Below, one piece after another: positions 55,162 to 63,598 of a stretch of 64,000 nt of DNA. Made by a program: the position numbers and the translations under genes. Origin of the DNA: Aurantimonas sp. Leaf443 (lineage in GTDB: Bacteria; Pseudomonadota; Alphaproteobacteria; Rhizobiales; Rhizobiaceae); NCBI RefSeq assembly GCF_001425575.1, contig NZ_LMRD01000007.1, positions 434,001 to 498,000 of the forward strand, read 5' to 3'. Each line of letters begins with the position of its first letter. Positions within the stretch are counted from its first letter, which is position 1. Under the pieces are notes generated by a model, which was not told the origin of the DNA, made no database searches, and saw nothing but the letters and a program-made list of their open reading frames with translations.

Positions 55162-58100
55162 ATGCGATGCGCCAGCTGCCACACGGAAAGCGCGGACGGC
55201 CTCGCGGCCTGCCCCGGCTGCGGCGCGGCCCTCCTTCTCGCCTGCCCGGACTGCGCGGGCGTCTCGCCCGCCACCGCCGCCTTCTGCAGCGCCTGCGGCG
55301 CCCGCCTGCGCGAGCCTGCGCCGCGCGCCGCGTCGCCTCGCGCCGGCGAACTCAAGCAGACGACGATCCTCTTCTGCGACATCGTCTCCTCCACCGCCGA
55401 AATCTCCGCGCTCGATCCGGAGGAGGCGATGGAGCGGCTGCAGCCGGCGCTCTCGGCGATGGCCCGGGCGGTGGAGCGCTTCGACGGCACGATCGTGCGC
55501 ACGATGGGCGACGGGCTCTTCGCCCTCTTCGGCGCGCCCTTCGCGCAGGAGGGCCACGCCATCCTCGCCTGCCGGGCGGCTCTCGCCCTGCAGGCGGCCT
55601 TTCCCCCGACGCCCGGCGGCCTCAGGCTGCGCATCGGCCTGCATACCGGCGAGGTCGTGTTCGGCCGTCGCCCCCTGAACGCCGACGCCCCGCCGGACGC
55701 GCACGGGATCGCGATCCATCTGGCGAGCCGGCTCCAGAGGCTGGCCGAACCGGGGATGACGGTGCTCTCGGCCGCCTGCGAGGCGCTCGCGCGGCGCCAT
55801 GTCGAGAGCGTGCCGCTCGGCGCCCGCCGCCTCAAGGGCATCGCGGAGCCGGTCGAGATCTTCCGGCTCGACGGGCTGCGCGGCGCCGAGGCGGACCGGC
55901 CCGCGCAGGCCCGCGCCGCCACGCCCCTGCGCGGGCGGCACGAGGAGCTCGCCCGCCTTCAGGCGATGCTGATCGGCGCGGAGGGCGGCAAGGCCCGCGT
56001 CGTCGGCATCGCCGGACCGGCCGGCACCGGCAAGAGCCGCCTGTGCGCGGAGGTCTCGCGCTGGTGCGCCGAGCGCGGCGTTTCCGTCTTTGAGGCGCGC
56101 TCGCAGGCCTTTGGCCACGCCACGCCCTTTCAGCTGGCGCTCGATCTCCTGCGCCGGCTCCTCGGCCTTTCGCGCGGCGACGAAGAGGCCTTGGCGCGGC
56201 GCCGGATCGCCGAGCGCCTCGGGCGGATCGGACCGACCTTCGAGGCCGACTGCTCGCTGCTTGGGGAGTTCCTGGGCTATCCCGCCGCCGAAAGCTGGCA
56301 ATGGCTGAACGCGGCCGCCCGCCACCAGCGCCTCCTCGAGATCACCCGGCACCTCGTCGCCGAGACCGGACGCTCGCCGGCCCTCCTCGTCCTGGAGGAT
56401 CTGCACTGGGCGGATGCGGCCAGCCGCGACTTCGTGGCCGCCGCGGCACAGGCCGTGCGCCACACCCGCTGCCTCCTCGTCCTCGCCTATCGCGACGGCC
56501 ATGCCGAGGACGTCATGCGGCTGGAGCACTTCACCGCCATGCCTCTTGCGGACATGGCGCCGGACGCGACGGAGGCGATGGCGCGCGATCTCGTCGGCCC
56601 CGCTCCCGATCTCGAGGACGTGCGCCGCCTCGTCGCCGGGCGCAGCGGCGGCAACCCGTTCTTCGTCGAGGAACTGGTGCGCTCGATGGTGGCGAACGGC
56701 GTCCTCGTCGGCGCGCTGGGAGCCTATCGGCGGGGCGCGGCGCCGCTCGAGCGCATCCTGCCCATGCCGGTGCAGGACGTGATCGCCTCGCGCATCGACC
56801 AGCTGCCGCAGGACGATCGCCACTTGCTGCAGCTCCTGTCCGTCGCGGGCAGCGACGTGTCGCTGCCCCTCCTGCGCGAGATCGGCGGCGCGGGCGCCGC
56901 CCCCCTCGAACCGGGTCTCGGGCGGCTCTGCGAGGCGGGTCTCCTGCGGCGGATCGAGAACACGCGCGGGGCCTGCTACGCCTTCGGTCATCCGCTCATC
57001 CGGGACGTCGCCTACCGCACGCTCCTCAAGGCGCGCCGGGCGGCCCTGCACGAGGCGAGCGCGGAGGCGATCGAGCGGCTCGACGCCGAGCGCCTCGACG
57101 AGGCCGCCGCCCTTCTCGCCTACCACCGCGAGGCGGCGGGCCAGCCGCTGCGCGCGGCCGGATTCGAGGCCCGCGCGGCGCGCTGGGTCGGCACGACGAG
57201 CGCGGGCGCGGCCATCGCCCACTGGCGGCGCGTGCGCGATCTCCTGGCGCGCGCCCCGCCCTCGCCCGAGGCCGACGACCTGCGCATCCTGGCGAGCGCC
57301 CAAATCGCTTGGCTCGGCTGGCGCGAGGGCCTGACGGCGCAGGAGGCGCGGCCCTATCTGGAGGAGGCGCTCGTGCTGGCGCGTCAGGGCGACGGCGCCA
57401 TGGTGCCGCTCCTCCTCTTCGCGCAGGCCCGGCTGATCGGCGCCGGCGGCGGGGCGGCCGACGACTACGCCGCCCGCATCCGCCACGCGCTCGATCTGGT
57501 GCCGCCCGGCGGCCACGGCGAGCGGCGCGCGACGCTGAGCGCCGGCCTGTGCCAGGCCTATGGCTGGGGCGGGCTCCTGCGCGAGGCGCTGGCGGCCGCG
57601 GACGCGGCGCTCGCCGAGCGCCCCTTCCTCGACCGCTTCGACCGCGACTTCCTCGGCTACAGCGTCGAGCACTGGGTGGTGAGCCTGCGCGGGCGCATCC
57701 TCGTCCATCTCGCCCGATTCGAGGAGGCGCAGGCCAGTTTCGACGAGATGCTGGCGCTGGAGCCGAGCCTCGTCGACCCGACCGTGCGCTTCATCTCCCA
57801 TCTCGGCACGCTCGACATCGCCTGGTGCCGGGGCGACGGCGACCTCGCGCGGCGCCATGCGCGGCGCATCGGCGAGCTCGCCGCCCGCCACGGCAGCCCC
57901 TATCTGCAGGTCTTCCGCCTCGCCTGCTCGGGCACGGCCCACACGATAAGCGGGAACTTCGAGGCCGGCGCGCGCGACTTCGAGGCCGCCCTCGCCTTCT
58001 CGCGCTCGGCGAAGGCCGCGCTCGACCACGAGGCGGACATGCTGGCCGGGCTGGCCGAATGCCACCTCGCCGCCGGCGATGCGACGCAGGCTGCCGCCTT

Positions 58101-58368
58101 CGCCGAGGAGGCCGCCCGCACCGCCCTGCGGCTCGACGCGCGCATCCCCGAGCTTCGCGCCCGCATCGTGGCGGCGCGCGCCGCGCGGGCGCAAGGGGAC
58201 GGCGAGACGGGGGCCCGCGCCCTGCGCCGCGCCGCCGCGCTTCTGGAACGCACGGGCGCTCTCGCCTTCCGGCCGATCCTCGCGGCCGCGCGGCGGGAGG
58301 CGGACGGCCTTGCGCCTCAGCGCCCGCCGATGCGCCGCACGAGGAGCGTGAACTCGCGCAGCCCGTAG
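55162..58368 (+). CDS. Zinc-ribbon / class III nucleotide cyclase / AAA ATPase / TPR-like signalling protein
   Basis: The 1068-residue protein has a double zinc ribbon (CxxC pairs at 3/6, 17/20, 28/31, 42/45) and a class III cyclase domain at about 64-235 with metal-binding Asp73 (LFCDIVSSTAE) and Asp117 (TMGDGLF). An AAA/STAND ATPase follows with Walker A GPAGTGKS (285-292) and Walker B LLVLEDLHWAD (about 408-418). The remainder is an alpha-helical repeat tail. In the cyclase motif that usually reads VNxAAR, this protein has IHLASR, replacing the transition-state Asn with His186 while Arg190 remains. Such fusions are frequent in rhizobia but poorly studied. Its 3' end overlaps the convergent methyltransferase gene by 52 bp. 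Confidence 0.93.
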   Translation: MRCASCHTESADGLAACPGCGAALLLACPDCAGVSPATAAFCSACGARLREPAPRAASPRAGELKQTTILFCDIVSSTAEISALDPEEAMERLQPALSAMARAVERFDGTIVRTMGDGLFALFGAPFAQEGHAILACRAALALQAAFPPTPGGLRLRIGLHTGEVVFGRRPLNADAPPDAHGIAIHLASRLQRLAEPGMTVLSAACEALARRHVESVPLGARRLKGIAEPVEIFRLDGLRGAEADRPAQARAATPLRGRHEELARLQAMLIGAEGGKARVVGIAGPAGTGKSRLCAEVSRWCAERGVSVFEARSQAFGHATPFQLALDLLRRLLGLSRGDEEALARRRIAERLGRIGPTFEADCSLLGEFLGYPAAESWQWLNAAARHQRLLEITRHLVAETGRSPALLVLEDLHWADAASRDFVAAAAQAVRHTRCLLVLAYRDGHAEDVMRLEHFTAMPLADMAPDATEAMARDLVGPAPDLEDVRRLVAGRSGGNPFFVEELVRSMVANGVLVGALGAYRRGAAPLERILPMPVQDVIASRIDQLPQDDRHLLQLLSVAGSDVSLPLLREIGGAGAAPLEPGLGRLCEAGLLRRIENTRGACYAFGHPLIRDVAYRTLLKARRAALHEASAEAIERLDAERLDEAAALLAYHREAAGQPLRAAGFEARAARWVGTTSAGAAIAHWRRVRDLLARAPPSPEADDLRILASAQIAWLGWREGLTAQEARPYLEEALVLARQGDGAMVPLLLFAQARLIGAGGGAADDYAARIRHALDLVPPGGHGERRATLSAGLCQAYGWGGLLREALAAADAALAERPFLDRFDRDFLGYSVEHWVVSLRGRILVHLARFEEAQASFDEMLALEPSLVDPTVRFISHLGTLDIAWCRGDGDLARRHARRIGELAARHGSPYLQVFRLACSGTAHTISGNFEAGARDFEAALAFSRSAKAALDHEADMLAGLAECHLAAGDATQAAAFAEEAARTALRLDARIPELRARIVAARAARAQGDGETGARALRRAAALLERTGALAFRPILAAARREADGLAPQRPPMRRTRSVNSRSP

Positions 58369-58976
58369 CCCGTGACGACCTCCACCGCGCCCCCGAGCCC
58401 GTCGCGGCAGAAGGCGAGCCAGCGCTCGGGCCGGGTGCGGTAGAGGCCGGGACGAGGCGCGATGGCGGGGTGGGCGGCGAGGAAGTTCACGGAGAAGCCG
58501 CGCCGGCTCGTCGCCGAAAGCCGCACCAGCATGCGCCCGACATGGCCTTCCCAGACCGGCTCCGGACAGTCGAGGCAGACGTTGAAGATGCCGCTCGCCA
58601 CCCCGAAGTCGGCTTGGCGCGGGCTGTCCTCGCCGCAGGCGAAGGCGATGTCCGCCCGCCCACGAAAGGCCCGCCGCCCCCGCGCCACCATGGCGGGCGC
58701 GGCGTCGATGCCGAGATAGTCGATGCAGCGCCCGGGATGGCGCCCGTCGAGAAAGCTCGCGAGCGCGCCGTAGCCGCAGCCCAGGTCGTTGAGGCTGAAG
58801 CCCGTCTGCCCGTCGCACACGTTCAGGAGCTGCACGAAGCGCAGTTCCTGCGAGGGCACGCAGGTCCAGTCCACCCCGAGCGGCGTCGCGCCGTGGCGCT
58901 TCAGGCGCCGGCCGTAATAGGCCGCGACGGGCGAGAGGATCGCCCCGACCTCGGCGCCCCCGGACGGAACCGGCAC
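58317..58976 (-). CDS. Class I SAM-dependent methyltransferase
   Basis: The 219-residue methyltransferase has the SAM-binding motif I in LNDLGCGYGALASFL (about 63), the acidic strand-2 end in DYLGIDAAPAMVARG, and motif IV-like FGVASGIFNVCLD. It ends GYGLREFTLLVRRIGGR. It starts four bases after the stop of an unrecognised 170-residue protein, so the two are co-translated. The substrate is unknown. Its terminal 52 bp overlap the convergent cyclase gene. Confidence 0.88.
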   Translation of the reverse strand: MPVPSGGAEVGAILSPVAAYYGRRLKRHGATPLGVDWTCVPSQELRFVQLLNVCDGQTGFSLNDLGCGYGALASFLDGRHPGRCIDYLGIDAAPAMVARGRRAFRGRADIAFACGEDSPRQADFGVASGIFNVCLDCPEPVWEGHVGRMLVRLSATSRRGFSVNFLAAHPAIAPRPGLYRTRPERWLAFCRDGLGGAVEVVTGYGLREFTLLVRRIGGR

Positions 58977-58980
58977 GGGC

Positions 58981-59493
58981 CTAGCCGCCCGACCTCTTCT
59001 CGCGCGGCCGCATCGGCAGGGAGACGGTGAGATAGTCCTCGTCGATGAAGACGACCGCGCGCCGCTCCTGGCCGATGAGGACGAGGCGCTGCGTCGCGTC
59101 GGACGAATCGTGGGCGCCGAACAGGATCGGAAGCGCGCGACCGTTTTCGAGATTGTCGACGATCGCCTCGACGATGGCCGCGTCGCCGTCGAGCCCGCCC
59201 CGGTTGGACGGATAGGATGTCAGGTCCTCGAGCAGCCTGTACCACCGGTTGCGCGCCCGCGGACTCCAGAACCCGCCGAGATTCATGATCGCCGCGCTCT
59301 CCCGGAAGCTGCGGCCCTTCTGGAAGATCGCGAACTCGCGCTGCAGCGCCACCATCTCCTCGACGCCGCCGAAATTCTCGTCGATCAAGAGCTCCGCATT
59401 CGGCGCCGGCGGCAGCCGCGGCGCGAAGCGCAGGTTCAGGAATTCGAACAGCGAGCCGATGAGGATGTCGTCGTCGCCCATGAACTTGCCCAT
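58981..59493 (-). CDS. Unrecognised conserved-looking protein coupled to methyltransferase (170 aa)
   Basis: The 170-residue soluble protein begins MGKFMGDDDILIGSLFEFLN and includes QKGRSFRESAAIMNLGGFWS, RARNRWYRLLEDLTSYPSNR and VIL-rich strands near the C-terminus (RAVVFIDEDYLTVSLPMRPR). It has no signal peptide, membrane helix or cysteine motif. I recognise no family. The 4-bp spacing to the methyltransferase suggests the two act together. The ATG at 59493 is preceded by a purine-rich GGAGGGGAC-type ribosome site. Confidence 0.75.
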   Translation of the reverse strand: MGKFMGDDDILIGSLFEFLNLRFAPRLPPAPNAELLIDENFGGVEEMVALQREFAIFQKGRSFRESAAIMNLGGFWSPRARNRWYRLLEDLTSYPSNRGGLDGDAAIVEAIVDNLENGRALPILFGAHDSSDATQRLVLIGQERRAVVFIDEDYLTVSLPMRPREKRSGG

Positions 59494-59672
59494 TGCCGTC
59501 CCCTCCAGGCGATGCTTCGCCGCGCCGGCGGCCCCGGGGGAGCCGTGCCTGCGGGCCGGAGTCTAGGCGCGCGACGGCGGGCGCCGAACGGGCGCAAGGG
59601 GATATCCTCTTCCGGGCAGCACGGGACGGCGCCGGGCCTGCGGGACCGATCCGGGCGCGGACGAACGGGCTC

Positions 59673-60641
59673 CTAGACGGGGTCGAGCCCTGCCAGCGGC
59701 AGCGCCATGCGCCGGTCGCGCGCGGCGATCCGCTCGCGGTGGATGACGTAGAGGCCCGACAGGATGACGATGCCGATGCCCGCCCAGGTCATGCCGCCGG
59801 GAAAGTCGCCGAAGAACAGGAAGCCGAAGAGCGTGGCGGTGACGATCTCCAGGTAGTTCAGCGGCGCGAGCGTCGAGGAGGGCGCGAAGGAGAGCGCGTA
59901 GGTCATCGCCATATGGCTGATCGTCGCCATCAGGCCGACGCCGACGCACCAGAACCAGATCGCGCCCTCGGGCATGGAGAAGCCGGCCGAGGGCCAGCCG
60001 GCCGCCGTGCCGAGGCCGAGGAGCGGCAGGCAGAGGAGAGAGGCGGCGACCGCCGTGTCGAACTGCATCGCCACGGGATGCAGGTCGCGCGCCAGGCGCC
60101 GCGTGATGAGCATGTAGACGGCGAAGAAGAAGGCGCAGCCGACCGGCAGGAGCGCCACCCAGCCGAAGGCGGCGAAGGAGGGCTGGATGATGAGGAGCGT
60201 GCCGGAGAAGCCCACCACCGCCGCCCCGAGCCGGCGCGCCCCGATCGTCTCGCCGAGGATGAAGCGCCCCATCACGAGGAGGATGAAGGGCGAGACGAAG
60301 GCGACCGCGAGCGCGTCGGCGATCGGCATCACGCGCACGGCCGCCACGAAGGTGAAGGTGGAGGCGATGTTGACGAGCGCGCGGGCGAGCGTCAGCGCCA
60401 GGACGGTGCGCGAGCGGCGCACGGGCAGGCGCAGGAGAAGGACGACGGGCGCCATCAGCGCCGCCTGCACGACGAAGCGGAAGAGCGTGACGGTGCCCGT
60501 GGACACGCTCTGCACCGCGATCTTGGAGGAGACGTCGATCAGCGGCGCGACGACGCAGAAGACCACCATCAGACCGATGCCCAGAAGCGTCCGGTCGTCC
60601 TGTGCCGCGCGCGCGGCTGATTCGCTCGAAGGATGGTCCAT
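59673..60641 (-). CDS. EamA/DMT-family membrane transporter
   Basis: The 322-residue inner-membrane protein has ten predicted helices in two EamA repeats: first repeat from LGIGLMVVFCVVAPLIDVSS, second from FFFAVYMLITRRLARDLHP. SSTLAPLNYLEIVTATLFGF and DFPGGMTWAGIGIVILSGLY are family hallmarks. Such proteins export metabolites or amino acids; the substrate is unknown. It is monocistronic and divergent from the DCC-family gene. Confidence 0.93.
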   Translation of the reverse strand: MDHPSSESAARAAQDDRTLLGIGLMVVFCVVAPLIDVSSKIAVQSVSTGTVTLFRFVVQAALMAPVVLLLRLPVRRSRTVLALTLARALVNIASTFTFVAAVRVMPIADALAVAFVSPFILLVMGRFILGETIGARRLGAAVVGFSGTLLIIQPSFAAFGWVALLPVGCAFFFAVYMLITRRLARDLHPVAMQFDTAVAASLLCLPLLGLGTAAGWPSAGFSMPEGAIWFWCVGVGLMATISHMAMTYALSFAPSSTLAPLNYLEIVTATLFGFLFFGDFPGGMTWAGIGIVILSGLYVIHRERIAARDRRMALPLAGLDPV

Positions 60642-60843
60642 GCACTTGCGCTACAATATCGCCCCGACGATCGGAATCGTTTTCGCCGGGCGTCGTCGGG
60701 AGAGTTCGATCCCCGAGAGGGCTTTGGATGCGCACAGCCGACCTCTCCTGCTCGACGGCATTGGAAACGGCTCGTGCGCGGCTGTCCGGACGGATCGTCG
60801 CCGGGCGCTTCTCTCGGCGCCCTGGCGCCCCATCTGAACGCCC

Positions 60844-61200
60844 ATGACCGATCTCACCGTCTGGCACGATGGCGCCTGCCCGCTCTGCCGCCGCGAGATC
60901 GCGCTGATGCGCCGGCTCGACCGGCGCGGCGCGATCCGCTTCGTGGACGTGGCGGGCGATGCTCCCGCCGACTGCCCGATCGACCGGGCCGAGCTTCTGG
61001 CGCGCCTCCACGCCCGCGAGGACGGGCGCCTCCTGTCGGGCGCCGCCGCCTTCGCCGCCCTGTGGCGGGCGATCCCGCTCCTGCGCCCGCTCGGCCTTCT
61101 CGCCCGCAACCCCCTTGTGCTGGCGGGCCTGGAACGGGCCTATCTCGGCTTCCTGACGGTGCGGCCGCGCCTGCAGACGCTGGTGCGGCGCCTCGGCTGA
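60844..61200 (+). CDS. DUF393 / DCC-family thiol-disulfide oxidoreductase-like protein
   Basis: The 118-residue protein has the name-giving motif DGACPLCRREI (Cys12 and Cys15) at the N-terminus, then a thioredoxin-like body with RRGAIRFVDVAGDAPADCPI and a hydrophobic C-terminal half (FAALWRAIPLLRPLGLLARN). It probably performs a thiol redox reaction. It converges on sthA with 16 bp between stops. Confidence 0.91.
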   Translation: MTDLTVWHDGACPLCRREIALMRRLDRRGAIRFVDVAGDAPADCPIDRAELLARLHAREDGRLLSGAAAFAALWRAIPLLRPLGLLARNPLVLAGLERAYLGFLTVRPRLQTLVRRLG

Positions 61201-61216
61201 GACCGCGGCTTCAGGG

Positions 61217-62629
61217 TCAGGCGTCGAGCGCCATGGCCGGCCCGAAGGCGCGGTTCCAGGCGTCGAGGCTCGCCACCTTGTAGGCCTCGGCGAGCGTCGG
61301 ATAGTTGAACGTGTTCTCCATGAAATAGTCGATCGTGCCCTTCAGGTTGAGCACCGCCTGGCCGATATGGATGAGCTCCGTGGCCCCCTCGCCCACGATA
61401 TGGGCGCCGAGCAGGCGGCGCGTCTTCTTGGAGAAGATCAGCTTCATCATGCCGTTCTGCACGCCCATGATATGGCCGCGCGAGGTCTCGCGCAGGCGGG
61501 CGATGCCGCATTCGTAGGGAATGTTACGCCGGCGTACCTCTTCCTCGCTCATGCCGACGGTCGAGATCTCGGGCACGGAATAGATGCCGTAGGGAAAGAA
61601 TTCCGGCGGCGGCGGCGGCGCGAGACCGAAGGCGTGGCAGGCGGCGAGCCGTCCCTGCTCCAGCGAGGTCGAGGCGAGGCTCGGGAAGCCGATGACGTCG
61701 CCGGCCGCATAGATATGCGGGACCTTCGTCTGCAGCGTCTTCGGATCGACGGCGAGCCGGCCGCGATGGTCGCTCTCGAGGCCGGCGGCGGCAAGGTTCA
61801 GCCCCGTCGTCTGGCCCATGCGCCCGGCGGCGAAGAGGAGCACGTCGCTCGCCACGTCGCGGCCGTTGGCGAGGCGGCAGACGGGGCGGCCCGCCCGGTC
61901 GAGATCGATCTTCGTGACCTCCGAGCCGAGCCGGATCGAGACGTTGCGGTCGCGCAGCTCGTGCACGAACTCGTCGATCAGCTCCTTGTCGACGAAGTCG
62001 AGGAAGCTCGCGCGCGGCTCGATCAGCGTCACCGCCACTTCGAGCGCGGAGAAGATCGTGGCGTATTCCACCCCGATGACGCCGGCCCCGATCACCACCA
62101 TCGAGCGCGGCAGCTTGGGCAGTTCGATGATCTCGTCGCTGTCGAAGACGCTGGTGCCGTTGAAGGGCACGTAGTCCGGCCGGAAGGGAACCGTGCCGCA
62201 GGCGACGACGAAGAAGGCCGCCCGCTCCTGGCGCGTCTCGCCGCCGGGGCCGGTGATGCGGATCTCGTGCGGCGAGACGAAGCTCGCCTCGCCCGTCGCG
62301 GTGCGCACGCCGTTGCGCACGAACTGGTGCTCCAGCACGTCCACCTCGTGGTCGAGCGTCTTGAGGACGCGCGCCTGGATGTCGGCGGCCGAGATGTCCT
62401 GCTTGACGCGATAGGCGCGCCCGTAGAAGCCGCGCTCGCGCCAGCCGGTGAGGTTCAGCACCGTCTCGCGCATGGTCTTGGAGGGGATCGTGCCGGTGTG
62501 CACGGAGACCCCGCCGACGCGGCGCCCCTTCTCCACGACGAGAACCGACTTGCCGAGCTTGGCCGCCTGCACGGCGGCGCGGCGCCCGGAGGGACCGCTG
62601 CCGATGACGATGAGGTCGTAGTCTGCCAT
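61217..62629 (-). CDS. sthA: Soluble (Si-specific) NAD(P)+ transhydrogenase
   Basis: The 470-residue flavoprotein transfers hydride between NADPH and NAD+, balancing cytosolic redox pools. FAD motif IGSGPSGRRAAVQ, NAD(P) motif VIGAGVIGVEYATIF and the dimerisation domain (VPEISTVGMSEEEVR) are present. The redox-active cysteine pair of related lipoamide dehydrogenases is replaced by VSVHTGTIPSKTM, the defining trait of SthA. E. coli SthA is 466 residues. The ATG at 62629 was chosen because the flavin motif begins there, although the frame is open further upstream. Confidence 0.95.
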   Translation of the reverse strand: MADYDLIVIGSGPSGRRAAVQAAKLGKSVLVVEKGRRVGGVSVHTGTIPSKTMRETVLNLTGWRERGFYGRAYRVKQDISAADIQARVLKTLDHEVDVLEHQFVRNGVRTATGEASFVSPHEIRITGPGGETRQERAAFFVVACGTVPFRPDYVPFNGTSVFDSDEIIELPKLPRSMVVIGAGVIGVEYATIFSALEVAVTLIEPRASFLDFVDKELIDEFVHELRDRNVSIRLGSEVTKIDLDRAGRPVCRLANGRDVASDVLLFAAGRMGQTTGLNLAAAGLESDHRGRLAVDPKTLQTKVPHIYAAGDVIGFPSLASTSLEQGRLAACHAFGLAPPPPPEFFPYGIYSVPEISTVGMSEEEVRRRNIPYECGIARLRETSRGHIMGVQNGMMKLIFSKKTRRLLGAHIVGEGATELIHIGQAVLNLKGTIDYFMENTFNYPTLAEAYKVASLDAWNRAFGPAMALDA

Positions 62630-62852
62630 GCCAGGGTCCGCCGAGCCGAAGGAAACGCCGCGCCTTCCTCTAGAGCCGTTCCATTGCGCGAAACCGACGC
62701 GGTGCAGCATGAGGGCGCCGGAACCGGCGCGGCCCGCCGCCGCAGGCGCCGGGTCCGATTGTGTCGCAGGCCCTGTCGCAGGGGCGGCGCCTCGCCTAAG
62801 TGAGGGACCACGCCCCGGTCGGTCGCACCGGGGCGGCGAAGAGACGAGGGCG

Positions 62853-63302
62853 ATGCTGACGGTCCTGCGCTTCCTGTTCCTCGTGCCCGCGGGCTTCGTC
62901 GCCGCCACGCTGGCGGCCGCCTTCGCGCTCGTCTGGCCCTTCGTGGACCTGCCGCCCTCGCCCGACCCGTTCCTGATCGCCGAGATCGTCTTCGCGGTGA
63001 TCGCCCAGGCCGCGCAGATCGGCGCGGCGATCATCCTGCCCTTCGCGCTCTTCGTGCTCGCGAGCGAGGTCCTCGGCCTCTCCTCGATCCTCCTTCATCT
63101 TTTGGCGGGGGTGCTCGGCGGCGGCACGCTTCTGGTCCTCGCCTACGGGCGGGCGCTGCCCCATGCCAGCATCCAGGTCGCCGCCATGGTGGCGGCGCTG
63201 TCCTTCGCGCTGGTATACTGGATCGTCGCCGGCAACAGCGCCGGCCGCTGGCGGGCGCGCTTCAGGGCGCCGACGCCGGCTCCACGGACCGACGAAGGAT
63301 AG
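62853..63302 (+). CDS. Four-helix membrane protein (149 aa)
   Basis: The 149-residue integral membrane protein has four hydrophobic segments: VLRFLFLVPAGFVAATLAAA, LIAEIVFAVIAQAAQIGAAI, the ILLHLLAGVLGGGTLLVLAY region, and IQVAAMVAALSFALVYWIVA. A basic cytosolic tail follows. GAGGG precedes the ATG. No family was assigned; such small four-helix proteins are common in Hyphomicrobiales. It is followed after four bases by the BrnA-like gene. Confidence 0.82.
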   Translation: MLTVLRFLFLVPAGFVAATLAAAFALVWPFVDLPPSPDPFLIAEIVFAVIAQAAQIGAAIILPFALFVLASEVLGLSSILLHLLAGVLGGGTLLVLAYGRALPHASIQVAAMVAALSFALVYWIVAGNSAGRWRARFRAPTPAPRTDEG

Positions 63303-63306
63303 ACCG

Positions 63307-63525
63307 ATGGCCCGCCGCCCGACCGACCCCCGCGCCGCCGCCGAGGCCGCCTTCAAGAGCGCCACGACGCCGAAGCGCATGGAGGAGGCGAAATCCGCCA
63401 TCCCGCAGGCCAAGGAGATGGTCTCCCTGCGCATCGACCGCGACGTGCTGGAGCGGTTCCAGGAGGACGGGCCGGGCTGGCAGGAGCGCATGAACGCCGC
63501 CCTGCGCGCCGCCGCGGGCCTCTGA
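63307..63525 (+). CDS. BrnA-antitoxin-like (DUF4415) protein
   Basis: The 72-residue protein has the DUF4415 core KEMVSLRIDRDVLERFQEDG followed by WQERMNAALR, the ribbon-helix-helix DNA-binding fold of the BrnA antitoxin. No BrnT-type toxin gene is adjacent: the upstream neighbour is a membrane protein and the downstream one a glutathione transferase. It is therefore an orphan and may be an ordinary regulator. It starts at ATG 63307, four bases after the preceding stop. Confidence 0.88.
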   Translation: MARRPTDPRAAAEAAFKSATTPKRMEEAKSAIPQAKEMVSLRIDRDVLERFQEDGPGWQERMNAALRAAAGL

Positions 63526-63598
63526 CCGGCTTCTCCGGCGCGGCGCGGCGCGGCGCTCGCCCCTTGCCGAACCGCGATCGCGCCGCAGCTTGGCCCCC

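Noticed and set aside
53497-58818. A 1773-codon open frame on the minus strand across gnd and the cyclase gene
   Set aside because: It is antisense to two proteins with complete, well-ordered family motifs. Its translation is low-complexity Ala/Arg/Gly/Glu with no domain. Stop codons are simply rare in this frame at such GC content.
63307-63525. BrnT/BrnA toxin-antitoxin pair
   Set aside because: Only the BrnA-like gene is present; neither neighbour resembles the BrnT ribonuclease.
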